A stretch of DNA of 64,000 bases, taken from the NCBI GenBank assembly GCA_020638905.1, contig JACKHP010000001.1, positions 289,253 through 353,252 on the forward strand, given 5' to 3'. Under the pieces are notes generated by a model. It was not told the DNA's origin. It ran no database searches and saw only the letters and a program-made list of their open reading frames with translations. The position numbers and the translations under genes are program-made. This document shows, piece after piece, positions 8,404 to 17,050 of the stretch. Each line of letters begins with the position of its first letter. Within the stretch, counting starts at the first letter, position 1. The stretch is from Planctomycetota bacterium. GTDB lineage: Bacteria > Planctomycetota > B15-G4.

Positions 8404-11400
8404 CGGAGCACCCACACCATCGGATAGTTCTTCTGGATGACGCGGTTCGCCTCCTGACGGAACGACTCGTCGTCGAAGCGCCGCAGGCCGGGCAGCATAT
8501 AGGAGAGCGCGCCGCCGGTCTCGTCCCCGGGCACCTTCCAGCGCGCGATGAGGTCGAGCAGCACGCGGCGGCTGGCCTCGCTGTCGATCGCCAGGCAGAT
8601 GTCGGGCAGCATGCTCGCGCTGTCGCGGTTCTGGGCCAGCTCGCCGAGCAGGTCGAGGTCGTCCTCGCCGAAGCCCCTGCGCAGGGCGCCGAGCAGGTTG
8701 CGGCGCGAGAACTCGCGCGTGCGCAGGGTCTGGAACTTGGGCCCGGGATCGCTCGTCGACCAGGCGTCGAAGCGCCGCACGAGCTCTTCGCGCACGGCGC
8801 GCGGCGTGCGCTCCTCGAGCTGGGTCGGCAGGCCGTAGGCGAGCAGCGCGAGGCGCCGCTCGTCGGACGACCCGACCTCGGGACGGCCGGCGCTCAGGCG
8901 TCCGAACTCGGCCAGCAGGCGCGGCGCGAGCAGGTCGAAGGTCGCGTGCGGCAGGTCGGGCACGATCTCCACCAGCCAGCCGAGCCCGACGTCGGACAGC
9001 TCGTCGAAGCGCGCGCGCAGCGTCTCCGCCGCGGGACGGCTGCCGGCCCAGGCGCGCAGCGCGAGCACGCGCTGGTCGTCGTCCTCGAAGCGGCCGCGGT
9101 CGAGGCGTTCGAGGTCGAAGCGCACCGCGCTCACGTCGCGCTGGTAGATCGAGCGCAGCACGAAGGTGCGCGCGTCGGGCGAGAGGTCCCAGAAGCCCGC
9201 CAGCACCTCGCGCACGGCGGACGGGTCGAGCTCGTCGGTCACGAAGCGCTCGAGCACCTCGGCCGGGACGTCCGACTCGTGCGTGGCCACGAGCGCGCGC
9301 AGCAGGTCGGACTCGCGCGCCGTGAGCGCGTCGAGGCGCGCGCCGAGGGCGTCGACGAGGTCGTCGTCGAAGAGCGGCTCGCGTTCGTCGGGATCGGCGA
9401 CCACGTCGTAGGCCAGGCGCGTGTCCTTGCGCACGTCGACCACGAGCTTCTTCGGTCCCACGCGCACGAGGCGCGCGGCCTCGGTCGAGCTGCCCACCGC
9501 CGGAGCGTCGCGCGTCGCCGTCGGGTCGAGTGCCAGCGCGAGCACGCCCGACGTCCAGCAGCTCGCCTCGGCGTCGGGACGCAGCACGTCGAGCAGCGTG
9601 CCGAACAGGTCGAGTCCGCTCACCGGCGTGTCGACCGTGATCGGACCGGGCAGGCCCGGCACCCGCATCAGGAACGGCACGCGCACGGCGTACTCGACGC
9701 AGCCCTGTCCCGCGAGGTAGCGCTCGTCCTCGCCCAGGGCGTAGCCGTGGTCGGCGGTCACCACGAGCAGCGTCTCGTCGAGCAGGCCGGCCGCGCGCAG
9801 CCCGTCGACGAGCTTGCCGACGCGCGCGTCGACGGCGCGCACGCCCTCGCGGTACGCGGCGGGCATGTCCTTCGAGCGGCCCACGTGCGCGTCGCTCCAG
9901 TGCGCGAAGACCGCGAAGGGACGCTCGTCGTCGGTGCGCGTCGCGAACGCCAGCGTCTCGTCCTCGAGGCCAGGAGCCTTGCTGTCTTGAGTCCCCGTGA
10001 ACTCGGCGCCGTAGTGCGGCGGCAAGCGGATGTGCGCGTACTTGCGGAAGACGTAGTCGCTGCCCACGTGGAAGGTGCGGAAGCCGCCGTCGCGCAGCGC
10101 GCCCATCCACGTGGCGAGCGGCAGGCCGGCGTCGGCGGCGCCCAGCACGACCTCGATCGGGAAGGACGTCATGAGGCACGGCACCGAGCGTCCCGTGTGG
10201 TCGCTGGGCGAGTACGTCGTGGTGAAGCGCACGCTCTGCTGCGCGAGCGCGTCGAGGTTCGGGGTGATCGAGACACCGTGCTCGCGCAGGCCGAGGTGGT
10301 CGTCGCGGAAGGCGTCCATGAGCACGACGATCACGTGGCGCGTCGCGGCGCGCACGCGCTCGGCCGCCGCACCCGGCGTGGGCACGAATCGGAACGCCGC
10401 GGCGTCGGCGCCGGCCAGCAGCGCGGGCGCGGCCTCGGCCTCGTCGGCGGCGAGCGTGTCGGGCGCGGCCGCGTCGGAGGCGTCCTGCGCGTCGCGCCGC
10501 TCGAGGCGCACGTCGCGCAGCTCGACGGCCAGCGGCGTGCCGGGACGCGCGTCCGTCGCGAACAGCTCGAGCACCGGCGCGCCCGACGACGGCGCGGGAC
10601 GGTCGCCCTCGAGCAGCGCCAGCCGGTAGCGGCGTCCGTTCGTGCGCGGGTCGCTGCCGTCGCTGCTCGAGAACCAGAGCGAACCGCCCCAGTGCGAGTA
10701 CGCGCCCGACCCGTCCTCGCGCACGACCTGATGCAGGGCGTTGCCGGGACCGAGCGGCGCGCCGTCCTCGAACAGCGTCACCGCGCTGGCCGTCGGATCG
10801 AGCTGCGAACTCGCGGACGCGCGCCACGCCTCGGGCAGCGCCACGGTGTACGCACGTCCCGTCTCGGGCGCCATGCGCGCCGGATCGAGGGTCAGCGCCG
10901 CCGGCGGCGCGGGACGGCGCACGTCGACCCAGGGCGTGACGACCTCGGCGAACGCATGCCCCGGCGTGACGGGCAGCTCGACCGCACGGAACCCGAGTCC
11001 GTCGCCGAGCGCGACGGTGAGCGTCGGCGCGGGAGACGAAGAGGAGGCGTCGGGCGCGCGGTCGGCGTCGGCGGCGAGGCGCACGTCGAGCACGGCGCGG
11101 AAGAGCGCCGGCCGGTCGGCTTCGGCGCCGGCTTCGGCTTCGGCACCGGCTTCGGCTTCGGCACCGGCTTCGGCTTCGGCACCGGCTTCGGCTTCGGCAC
11201 CGGCTTCGGCACCGGCACCGGCTTCGGCACCGGCTTCGGCTTCGGCTTCGGCTTCGGCTTCGGCTTCGGCTTCGGCTTCGGCTTCGGCATCGGCTTCGGG
11301 CCCCACGCGCGCCGCACGCAGCAGGCGCGCCCGCGGCGACGCGAACGTCGCGCGCACGACTCCGTTGCCGGACGCCTCGCACGCGACGTCGCTCCCGGGC

Positions 11401-12377
11401 GCCCAGTCGGCGAGCGGCAGCGCCCTCTCGGACGGACGCGGGGCGCGCGTGCTCGCGGCGGCCACGTGCTCGTCGCGCGCGTCCCGAGCGCCGGACGCCT
11501 CGCTCGGCGCGTCGTCGTCGCGCGGTCCGCGCCCGTCCTGCGCATCCGCGTGGTCCGCGGCGGGTGCGGCGTGCAACCCGTCGTCGCGTTCGGCGCGCGC
11601 GGCGGTCACCACGCTGCGCAGCTTGGGGACGAGTCCGTCGCTGTAGGCCGAGAGCGCCATGGCGGACGGCGTCGACCACGCGGCCCAGGTCGTCCACAGC
11701 GCAGCCAGGCACGCGCCGGCGCAGGCGACCACGAGGCGCCCGGGCAGCGGACGCGCGCGGCGCAGCAGCAGCGCGCGCGCACAGGTCGTCGCGGCGATCA
11801 CGGTCCCCGCGCCGAGCAGCAGGTGGAAGGCCGGGTAGTGCCCGACGAGCACGCGCGTGTCGACCCATCCCGAGAGCCACGCGACGAGGCCGGTCGCGAG
11901 CGCCAGCCACACGCCGCGCGCGCGCCACCCGGGGCGCGCCATGCGTTCGTGGAGCGTCACGAGCACGCGCACCACGGCCAGCGCGGCGGCGTCGAAGGCC
12001 AGCTCGAGCAGCAGCACGCCCGGCACGTCGCGGATGAAGTTGCCCGCGAACAGGCTGCGTCCGGCGAGGGCGACGGCGGGCAGCCAGAGCAGCGTGAAGA
12101 GCAGCGCGGCCCGACGTCCCGCGAGGCGCGCGGCGAGCGACCAGAGCAGCCCGACGAGCGTGCCGCCCACCGCGGCGACGGCCAGCATGAGCGCGACGAG
12201 CAGGGCCAGGCGGGACGGCGCGGCGACGAGTCCACGATCGGTCAGGCAGGCGATCTCGACCGCGACGAGCACGCACGCGGCCAGCACCGGACGCACGAGC
12301 ATCTGCGCCAGGCCGGAGGCCTCGCGTGGCGGCAGGGGACGTCGCCCGGCGCGCGCCGGGACGTCACGGTTCTGCAT
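8400..12377 (-). CDS. Large membrane sulfatase-superfamily protein resembling phosphoethanolamine transferases
   Basis: This is a 1325-residue protein. Residues 20-235 hold about six transmembrane helices. An Ala-Glu/Ala-Gly tract (about residues 360-422) is encoded by GCCGAA hexamers, and a beta-rich insert follows. The sulfatase-fold domain starts near residue 680 (VIVVLMDAFRDD) and continues through VTADHGYALGEDE. The nucleophile loop reads SDHTGRSVPCLM with T728; from memory this resembles the TATAVSVPCM loop of EptA-type phosphoethanolamine transferases, whose nucleophile is Thr. A transferase of phospho-groups is thus more likely than a sulfatase (inference). The last 300 residues look like a helical-repeat solenoid. 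It forms an operon with the transglutaminase-like gene. Confidence 0.7.
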   Translation of the reverse strand: MQNRDVPARAGRRPLPPREASGLAQMLVRPVLAACVLVAVEIACLTDRGLVAAPSRLALLVALMLAVAAVGGTLVGLLWSLAARLAGRRAALLFTLLWLPAVALAGRSLFAGNFIRDVPGVLLLELAFDAAALAVVRVLVTLHERMARPGWRARGVWLALATGLVAWLSGWVDTRVLVGHYPAFHLLLGAGTVIAATTCARALLLRRARPLPGRLVVACAGACLAALWTTWAAWSTPSAMALSAYSDGLVPKLRSVVTAARAERDDGLHAAPAADHADAQDGRGPRDDDAPSEASGARDARDEHVAAASTRAPRPSERALPLADWAPGSDVACEASGNGVVRATFASPRARLLRAARVGPEADAEAEAEAEAEAEAEAEAEAGAEAGAGAEAGAEAEAGAEAEAGAEAEAGAEAEAGAEADRPALFRAVLDVRLAADADRAPDASSSSPAPTLTVALGDGLGFRAVELPVTPGHAFAEVVTPWVDVRRPAPPAALTLDPARMAPETGRAYTVALPEAWRASASSQLDPTASAVTLFEDGAPLGPGNALHQVVREDGSGAYSHWGGSLWFSSSDGSDPRTNGRRYRLALLEGDRPAPSSGAPVLELFATDARPGTPLAVELRDVRLERRDAQDASDAAAPDTLAADEAEAAPALLAGADAAAFRFVPTPGAAAERVRAATRHVIVVLMDAFRDDHLGLREHGVSITPNLDALAQQSVRFTTTYSPSDHTGRSVPCLMTSFPIEVVLGAADAGLPLATWMGALRDGGFRTFHVGSDYVFRKYAHIRLPPHYGAEFTGTQDSKAPGLEDETLAFATRTDDERPFAVFAHWSDAHVGRSKDMPAAYREGVRAVDARVGKLVDGLRAAGLLDETLLVVTADHGYALGEDERYLAGQGCVEYAVRVPFLMRVPGLPGPITVDTPVSGLDLFGTLLDVLRPDAEASCWTSGVLALALDPTATRDAPAVGSSTEAARLVRVGPKKLVVDVRKDTRLAYDVVADPDEREPLFDDDLVDALGARLDALTARESDLLRALVATHESDVPAEVLERFVTDELDPSAVREVLAGFWDLSPDARTFVLRSIYQRDVSAVRFDLERLDRGRFEDDDQRVLALRAWAGSRPAAETLRARFDELSDVGLGWLVEIVPDLPHATFDLLAPRLLAEFGRLSAGRPEVGSSDERRLALLAYGLPTQLEERTPRAVREELVRRFDAWSTSDPGPKFQTLRTREFSRRNLLGALRRGFGEDDLDLLGELAQNRDSASMLPDICLAIDSEASRRVLLDLIARWKVPGDETGGALSYMLPGLRRFDDESFRQEANRVIQKNYPMVWVLR
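11115..11296. repeat. Expanded GCTTCGG/GCCGAA hexanucleotide tract inside a coding region
   Basis: About 180 bases consist almost wholly of GGCTTC and GGCACC units. Read on the minus strand they encode alternating Ala-Glu with Ala-Gly interruptions inside the 1325-residue sulfatase-fold protein. The unit length of six keeps the frame open whatever the copy number. Confidence 0.9.
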
Positions 12378-12588
12378 GGCGCAAGACGGGGCCGTTTCCC
12401 CGCCCTCCCAGGTCGGGTCGAGGAACAGAGCTTAGGACAGTCGCGGGCGCGATACGACAGCGATCGGTCGAAGATGCGTGTCGCGCGAGTGTGCTGTGGC
12501 GTCGCCGGCGGCGCGTGCCTAACCTGGACGCTCGCGTCGCGTGGGGTGCCCGTCCCATGCGGGCGCGAGTCCCCCGGAGCGGCACACG

Positions 12589-13065
12589 TTGGGCGCGCGC
12601 GTTCCCCGTCCCCTGGTCTGGCTGTTCGCGGCGCTGCTGCTCGGCTTCGGCGTGTTCGCCGTGATGGCGTTCCGCGCCACGACGCTCGAGCAGGTCGACG
12701 CGGCGCTGGCCGCCGAGCGCCTGGCCGACGCGCGCGCCGAATTCGGGGGCCTGCGTCCGCTGCTCGAGCGCCGGCCCGACGGCAGGCTCGAGCGCGCGCC
12801 CGACGCGCCGGCCCACGGCGGCGCCGAGCCCGAGCGCATGGTCGTGCTCTTCCACCGCGCGACGGACGGCGAGCTGCTGCGCATCGAGATCCCGTTCTGG
12901 TTCCTGCGCGTGAAGGGACCGGCGCTGCGCATGGTGCTGTCGGGCACCGACTTCGACGTCGAGCAGCTCGGCATCGCGCCGCGCGACCTGGCCGCGTTCG
13001 GCGCCTGTCCGCTGCTCGACGAGTCGCGCGCCGACGGCTCGACGCTGCTCGTCTGGACCGAGTGA
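12589..13065 (+). CDS. Small single-pass membrane protein, unknown function
   Basis: This 158-residue protein was not recognised. One hydrophobic helix near residues 8-28 is followed by a soluble domain of about 120 residues (MVVLFHRATDGELLRIEIPFWFLR). A TTG start was preferred because GGAG lies nine bases upstream; an in-frame GTG at 12541 would add 16 residues. The gene stands alone, divergent from the large sulfatase-fold gene and convergent with the DUF486 gene. The gap to that gene holds a perfect 16-bp GC palindrome (13072-13087). Confidence 0.6.
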   Translation: MGARVPRPLVWLFAALLLGFGVFAVMAFRATTLEQVDAALAAERLADARAEFGGLRPLLERRPDGRLERAPDAPAHGGAEPERMVVLFHRATDGELLRIEIPFWFLRVKGPALRMVLSGTDFDVEQLGIAPRDLAAFGACPLLDESRADGSTLLVWTE

Positions 13066-13087
13066 GCGGCGCGCGCGCCGGCGCGCG

Positions 13088-13447
13088 TCAGCCGTGCACC
13101 GGCATCCCGCCGCGGAACATGAAGTAGACCGCGCCGAGCAGGCACAGTCCCGCCCACAGGAAGTCGAGCGTGAGCTGCGCCTTCATGTAGAAGACCGCGA
13201 ACGGCACGAAGACCGCGAGCGAGACGACCTCTTGGAGGATGCGCAGTTGCGGGACGCTCAGCACCGTGGCGCCGATGCGGTTGGCCGGCACCTGGAGCTG
13301 GTACTCGAAGAACGCCACGCCCCAGGCCACGAGCGCGACGAGCATGATCGGACGGTCGGCCAGGTCGCGCAGGTGTCCGTACCAGGCGTAGGTCATGAAG
13401 AGGTTGCTGCAGCACAGCAGCAGGACGGCGGCGAGCACGGGCGGCAT
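13088..13447 (-). CDS. DUF486 family (DMT-type) small membrane protein
   Basis: This 119-residue protein has four predicted transmembrane helices. The segments YAWYGHLRDL, WGVAFFEYQLQVPANRIG and QLRILQEVVSL match the conserved core of the DUF486 family, which is grouped with drug/metabolite-type small transporters. No substrate is known. The full length agrees with the family. The ATG lies at 13445-13447. Confidence 0.85.
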   Translation of the reverse strand: MPPVLAAVLLLCCSNLFMTYAWYGHLRDLADRPIMLVALVAWGVAFFEYQLQVPANRIGATVLSVPQLRILQEVVSLAVFVPFAVFYMKAQLTLDFLWAGLCLLGAVYFMFRGGMPVHG

Positions 13448-13605
13448 GGGGGAGATCGCGCGGGGCGGACGTCCAGCACGCTACGTCGCGGCGGTTGGCC
13501 GGGGAAGTCGTTCCGTCGTGCGTCGGCGCCGACCATGATGGCCGCGCGGCGCCGCACGGCGCGCCCGCGTCCGGGACGTCCGGCGCGCGTCCCCGGGAAC
13601 CCACG

Positions 13606-15189
13606 ATGAGCGAGCGCGCAGGCGTGTCCGAGCCGTCCGACGCGCGCGGCGTGGTGCGCGGGGGCGTGGCGCTCATGGGTGCCAAGGCGCTCGGCGTGCT
13701 GTGCGGCTTCCTGCTCTACGTGCTGCTGCTGCCGATCCTCGAGCGCACCCTCGGCGCGGGCGCGGCGACCGAGGCGCTGGGTGTGTTCGGCACGGCGCTC
13801 TCGGTGCTCAATCCGCTGAACATGATGTGCGCCCAGGGGACGCTGGCCGCCGTGAGCCGGCTCGTGGCGTCCGGCGGGGGAAGCGCGGGCGGCCCGGGCG
13901 TACGCGTGCGCGACGAGAGCGCGCAGGGCGCGAGTGCCGACGCGATCGCGTGGCGTTGCGCGCGGGTGCAGCTCCCGGGCGTGCTCGTGCTGCTGCTCGC
14001 GTACGAGGCGCTCGTGCCGCTCGTCGCGACGCGCGTGTTGCGCGACGCTTCGTACGTCCCGCTGCTGCGCTGGGGCGGCGTGATCCCGTTCGCGTACGCG
14101 GCGCGCTGCGTCGTCCAGGGCTTCTGCAACGGGACGCGCCGCTTCGCCGCCCAGTCGCTGCTCGACTCGGGCAGCTCGGTGGCGCGCCTCGTCGGCGTGC
14201 TCGGCGGCGCCGCGCTGGGCTTCGGCGCGTTCGGCGCGCTGGCCGGCTTCGCCGTCTCGGCGATGCTCGTGGCGCTCGTCGCGTGGACGGTCCTGCGTCC
14301 GGCGCGGGTCGCGCCCGCGGCGCTGCCGGCGCGTGCGATCGTCGGCTTCGGCGCCAAGACGATGGCGCTCACCGGCGCGACCTACGCGCTCATGTCGATC
14401 GACCTGTGGGCGGTCAAGGCGCTCGCCCATCCCGACCCGGCCGTGACCGACCGCCTCGCGGGATACCTCACCGCGTCGCAGAAGATCGCGCAGATCCCGT
14501 GGGGCATCCTGACCGCGCTCACGTGGGTGCTGTTCCCGCTCTTCGCCGACGCCCGCGCGCCGGACGCCCGCGCGCGGCTCGTGCGCCAGGGCGTGCGCGC
14601 GCTGCTGCTGCTCGTCGTCCCGGTGGCGACCATCCTCGCGGCGACGGCGCGTCCCACGTACGCGCTCCTGTTCCCCGGCAACCTGCGCGCGATGGACGCC
14701 GCGGGCGACACGCTGCGCGTGGTGAGCGACCCGCTCGTCGTGCACGCGCTCGGCTACGGCGCGCTCGCGCTGCTCGCCGTGTGCACCGCGCTGCTCACCG
14801 CCGGCGGACGTCCCGGCGTCGCGCTGCTCGTGGTGCTCGCCACCGGCCTCGCGTCGACGCTCGGCGTCCGGGCGCTCACGCCGTCGGGCTCGACGTACGG
14901 CGCCGCGCTCGGCGCGTCCCTCGGCTGGGGCGCGGGACTGATCCTGGCCGCGTCGGTGCTGCGCCGCCTGTTCGGCGCCTTCGCCGACGTCGCCACGCTG
15001 CTGCGCGTGGGCCTGGCCGGCGCCGCCGTGCTCGCCGTCGGCGCGCTGCTCCCGTGGGACGGGCTCGCGGTGCTCGCCTCGGACGCGCTGCTCGCCAGCG
15101 TCTACGCCTTCGTGCTGATCGCGACGCGCGAGACGTCGATCGGCGAGCTGCGCGCCGTCGTGCGCGCCGCGACGGGCAAGGCGCGCTGA
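13606..15189 (+). CDS. MOP-superfamily polysaccharide/oligosaccharide flippase
   Basis: This 527-residue protein consists of about 12-14 hydrophobic helices arranged as in the Wzx/MurJ/MATE-like flippases. Family-like segments include LSVLNPLNMMCAQGTLAAVSR, DLWAVKALAH and LTASQKIAQIPWGILTALTWVLFPLF. Such proteins move lipid-linked glycans across the inner membrane. It stands 155 bases upstream of the phosphonate operon on the same strand, so it may export the phosphonylated product (inference). The start was chosen at the ATG after a GGGAAC stretch. Confidence 0.75.
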   Translation: MSERAGVSEPSDARGVVRGGVALMGAKALGVLCGFLLYVLLLPILERTLGAGAATEALGVFGTALSVLNPLNMMCAQGTLAAVSRLVASGGGSAGGPGVRVRDESAQGASADAIAWRCARVQLPGVLVLLLAYEALVPLVATRVLRDASYVPLLRWGGVIPFAYAARCVVQGFCNGTRRFAAQSLLDSGSSVARLVGVLGGAALGFGAFGALAGFAVSAMLVALVAWTVLRPARVAPAALPARAIVGFGAKTMALTGATYALMSIDLWAVKALAHPDPAVTDRLAGYLTASQKIAQIPWGILTALTWVLFPLFADARAPDARARLVRQGVRALLLLVVPVATILAATARPTYALLFPGNLRAMDAAGDTLRVVSDPLVVHALGYGALALLAVCTALLTAGGRPGVALLVVLATGLASTLGVRALTPSGSTYGAALGASLGWGAGLILAASVLRRLFGAFADVATLLRVGLAGAAVLAVGALLPWDGLAVLASDALLASVYAFVLIATRETSIGELRAVVRAATGKAR

Positions 15190-15344
15190 GCGTTCGACGG
15201 CTGCGCCGGACGCGGCGCCGTCCCGTCGGTGCGCCGCCGCCGCCGGTCGCGGGTCGCGCCGAGACGCGTGAAAACCCATGCCGCGCGGTGCATGATGCGT
15301 GGTCGGACCTCGAGCGTCCGGCGCCCGTCCCCAGGAATCGCCTC

Positions 15345-17012
15345 TTGGACACCTCGCAGCAGCTCCGGGCCGCGTGGGCCGGCACGTCGCCGGTGGCGGT
15401 CATGGGCGTGCACGACGGGCTGGGCGCGCGCCTCGCCGAAGAGGCCGGCTTCGCGGCGCTGTGGGCCAGCGGACTCGAGATCTCGGCCTCGGCCGCGGTG
15501 CCCGACGCGGGCATCCTGACCATGACGCAGATGCTCGACGCGGCCACGCAGATCGCGCGCGCCAGCCGGCTGCCGGTGATCGCCGATTGCGACACGGGCT
15601 TCGGCAACAGCAGCAACGTGATCCACATGGTCAAGAGCTACGAGGCCGCGGGCATCGCCGCCGTGTGCATCGAGGACAAGCGCTTCCCGAAGCTGAACAG
15701 CTTCGTCGAGGGACGCCAGGAGCTGGCGGGCAAGGCCGAGTTCGTCGGCAAGCTCATGGCCGCCAAGTCGGCGCAGCGCGGCGAGCACTTCGTCGTCATC
15801 GCGCGCACCGAGGCGCTCATCGCCGGACACGGACTCGACGAGGCGCTGGAGCGCGCCGAGGCCTATCGCCGCGCGGGCGCCGACGCGATCCTGGTGCACA
15901 GCAAGGCGCGCGAGCCCGACGAGGTGCTGGCCTTCCTCGAGCGCTGGCAGCGGCGCGCGCCGGTGGTGATCGTGCCCACGACCTATCCGCGGCTCACGGC
16001 GACGCAGTGGAAGGACTCTGGCGCCGACGTGGTGATCTACGCGAACCAGGGCCTGCGCGCGTCGATCCGCGCGCTCGAGACGACGTTCGCGCGCATCCGT
16101 GCCGACGACGGGACGGCGGGCGTCGAAGGCGAGATCGCGCCGCTCGCGCGCGTGTTCGAGCTGCAGGGCATGCCGGCGTTGCGCGCGGACGAGGCGCGCT
16201 TCCTGCGCGGGGCCAAGCGCGCGCGGGTGGTCGTCCCGGCGGGCGGCGACATCGACCTGCCCGACGACCTCGCGGCGCTGCTGCGCGACGGCGGACCGCG
16301 CGCGCTGCTCGACCTGTACGGCAAGCGCCTCGTCGAGCGGCAGCGCGAGGCCTTCCGGCGCGCGGGCGTGCCCGAACTGCTGCTCGTGGGACCGTTCCGC
16401 GGCGACGAGCACGCCTTCGAGGGCGTCACGCTCGTGCCCGGCGAAGGTCCGTCGATGCTCGACTCGATCCGCGCCGGACTGCGCCGCGACGCGCACGATC
16501 GGGAGCTCACGTCGCTGCTCTGCTACAGCGACATCCTGCTCACGCCGCCGGTGGCGGCCGCGCTGCTGGCCTGCGAGGACGAGATCGCCGTGCTCGTCGA
16601 CGGATCGTTCCGCGACTCGCGCCGGGCGCGCCGCAAGCGCCTCGACCTCGTGCGCCTCGACGAGCCGCTGCGGCGCGGCGAGCGCGTGCTCGATCCCGGA
16701 CGTCCGCGGCGCGTGCTCAACATCGGCAAGCACCTCGCGCCCGACGAGGCCCACGCCGAGTTCATCGGCCTGGCCGCCTTCGGTCCCGGGGGACGGGCGC
16801 TGCTGCTCGAGGCGTGCGAGCGCTGGGCCGCCGAGCCCGCGCGGCGCTTCGGCCACGCACCGTCGTTCGCCGCGGCGACGCTCACCGACGCCCTGCAAGA
16901 ACTCGTCGACGACGGCCACGTGGTGACCGCCGTCGAACAGGACCGCGGGTGGATGGAGATCCACGACTTCGAGGACTACCGCTCGGCGATCGAGCAGCTC
17001 TCCCGCGAGTGA
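15345..17012 (+). CDS. pepM: Phosphoenolpyruvate mutase fused to a nucleotidyltransferase-like domain
   Basis: This enzyme isomerises PEP to phosphonopyruvate, the entry step of nearly all phosphonate biosynthesis. Residues 1-290 form the isocitrate-lyase/PEP-mutase barrel. The diagnostic EDK-x5-NS motif is complete (E110, D111, K112, N118, S119), which separates true PEP mutases from lyases. Residues 300-555 look like a nucleotidyltransferase fold: GPRALLDLYGKRLVERQREA, CYSDILLTPPV, AEFIGLAAF and GWMEIHDFEDY correspond to the usual motifs, but the N-terminal G-x-G-x-R-L loop and the PK lysine are not conserved. The TTG start follows AGGA with eight bases of spacing; a GTG at 15288 is an alternative. 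The gene opens an operon of five. Confidence 0.9.
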   Translation: MDTSQQLRAAWAGTSPVAVMGVHDGLGARLAEEAGFAALWASGLEISASAAVPDAGILTMTQMLDAATQIARASRLPVIADCDTGFGNSSNVIHMVKSYEAAGIAAVCIEDKRFPKLNSFVEGRQELAGKAEFVGKLMAAKSAQRGEHFVVIARTEALIAGHGLDEALERAEAYRRAGADAILVHSKAREPDEVLAFLERWQRRAPVVIVPTTYPRLTATQWKDSGADVVIYANQGLRASIRALETTFARIRADDGTAGVEGEIAPLARVFELQGMPALRADEARFLRGAKRARVVVPAGGDIDLPDDLAALLRDGGPRALLDLYGKRLVERQREAFRRAGVPELLLVGPFRGDEHAFEGVTLVPGEGPSMLDSIRAGLRRDAHDRELTSLLCYSDILLTPPVAAALLACEDEIAVLVDGSFRDSRRARRKRLDLVRLDEPLRRGERVLDPGRPRRVLNIGKHLAPDEAHAEFIGLAAFGPGGRALLLEACERWAAEPARRFGHAPSFAAATLTDALQELVDDGHVVTAVEQDRGWMEIHDFEDYRSAIEQLSRE

Positions 17013-17050
17013 CCGCGGCGCGCCGCGCGCGCCAGAGAGGACGTGACGAG

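Noticed and set aside
8946..13127. 1393-codon open frame on the plus strand
   Set aside because: Antisense to the sulfatase-fold gene, with Arg/His/Gln-rich translation typical of shadow frames.
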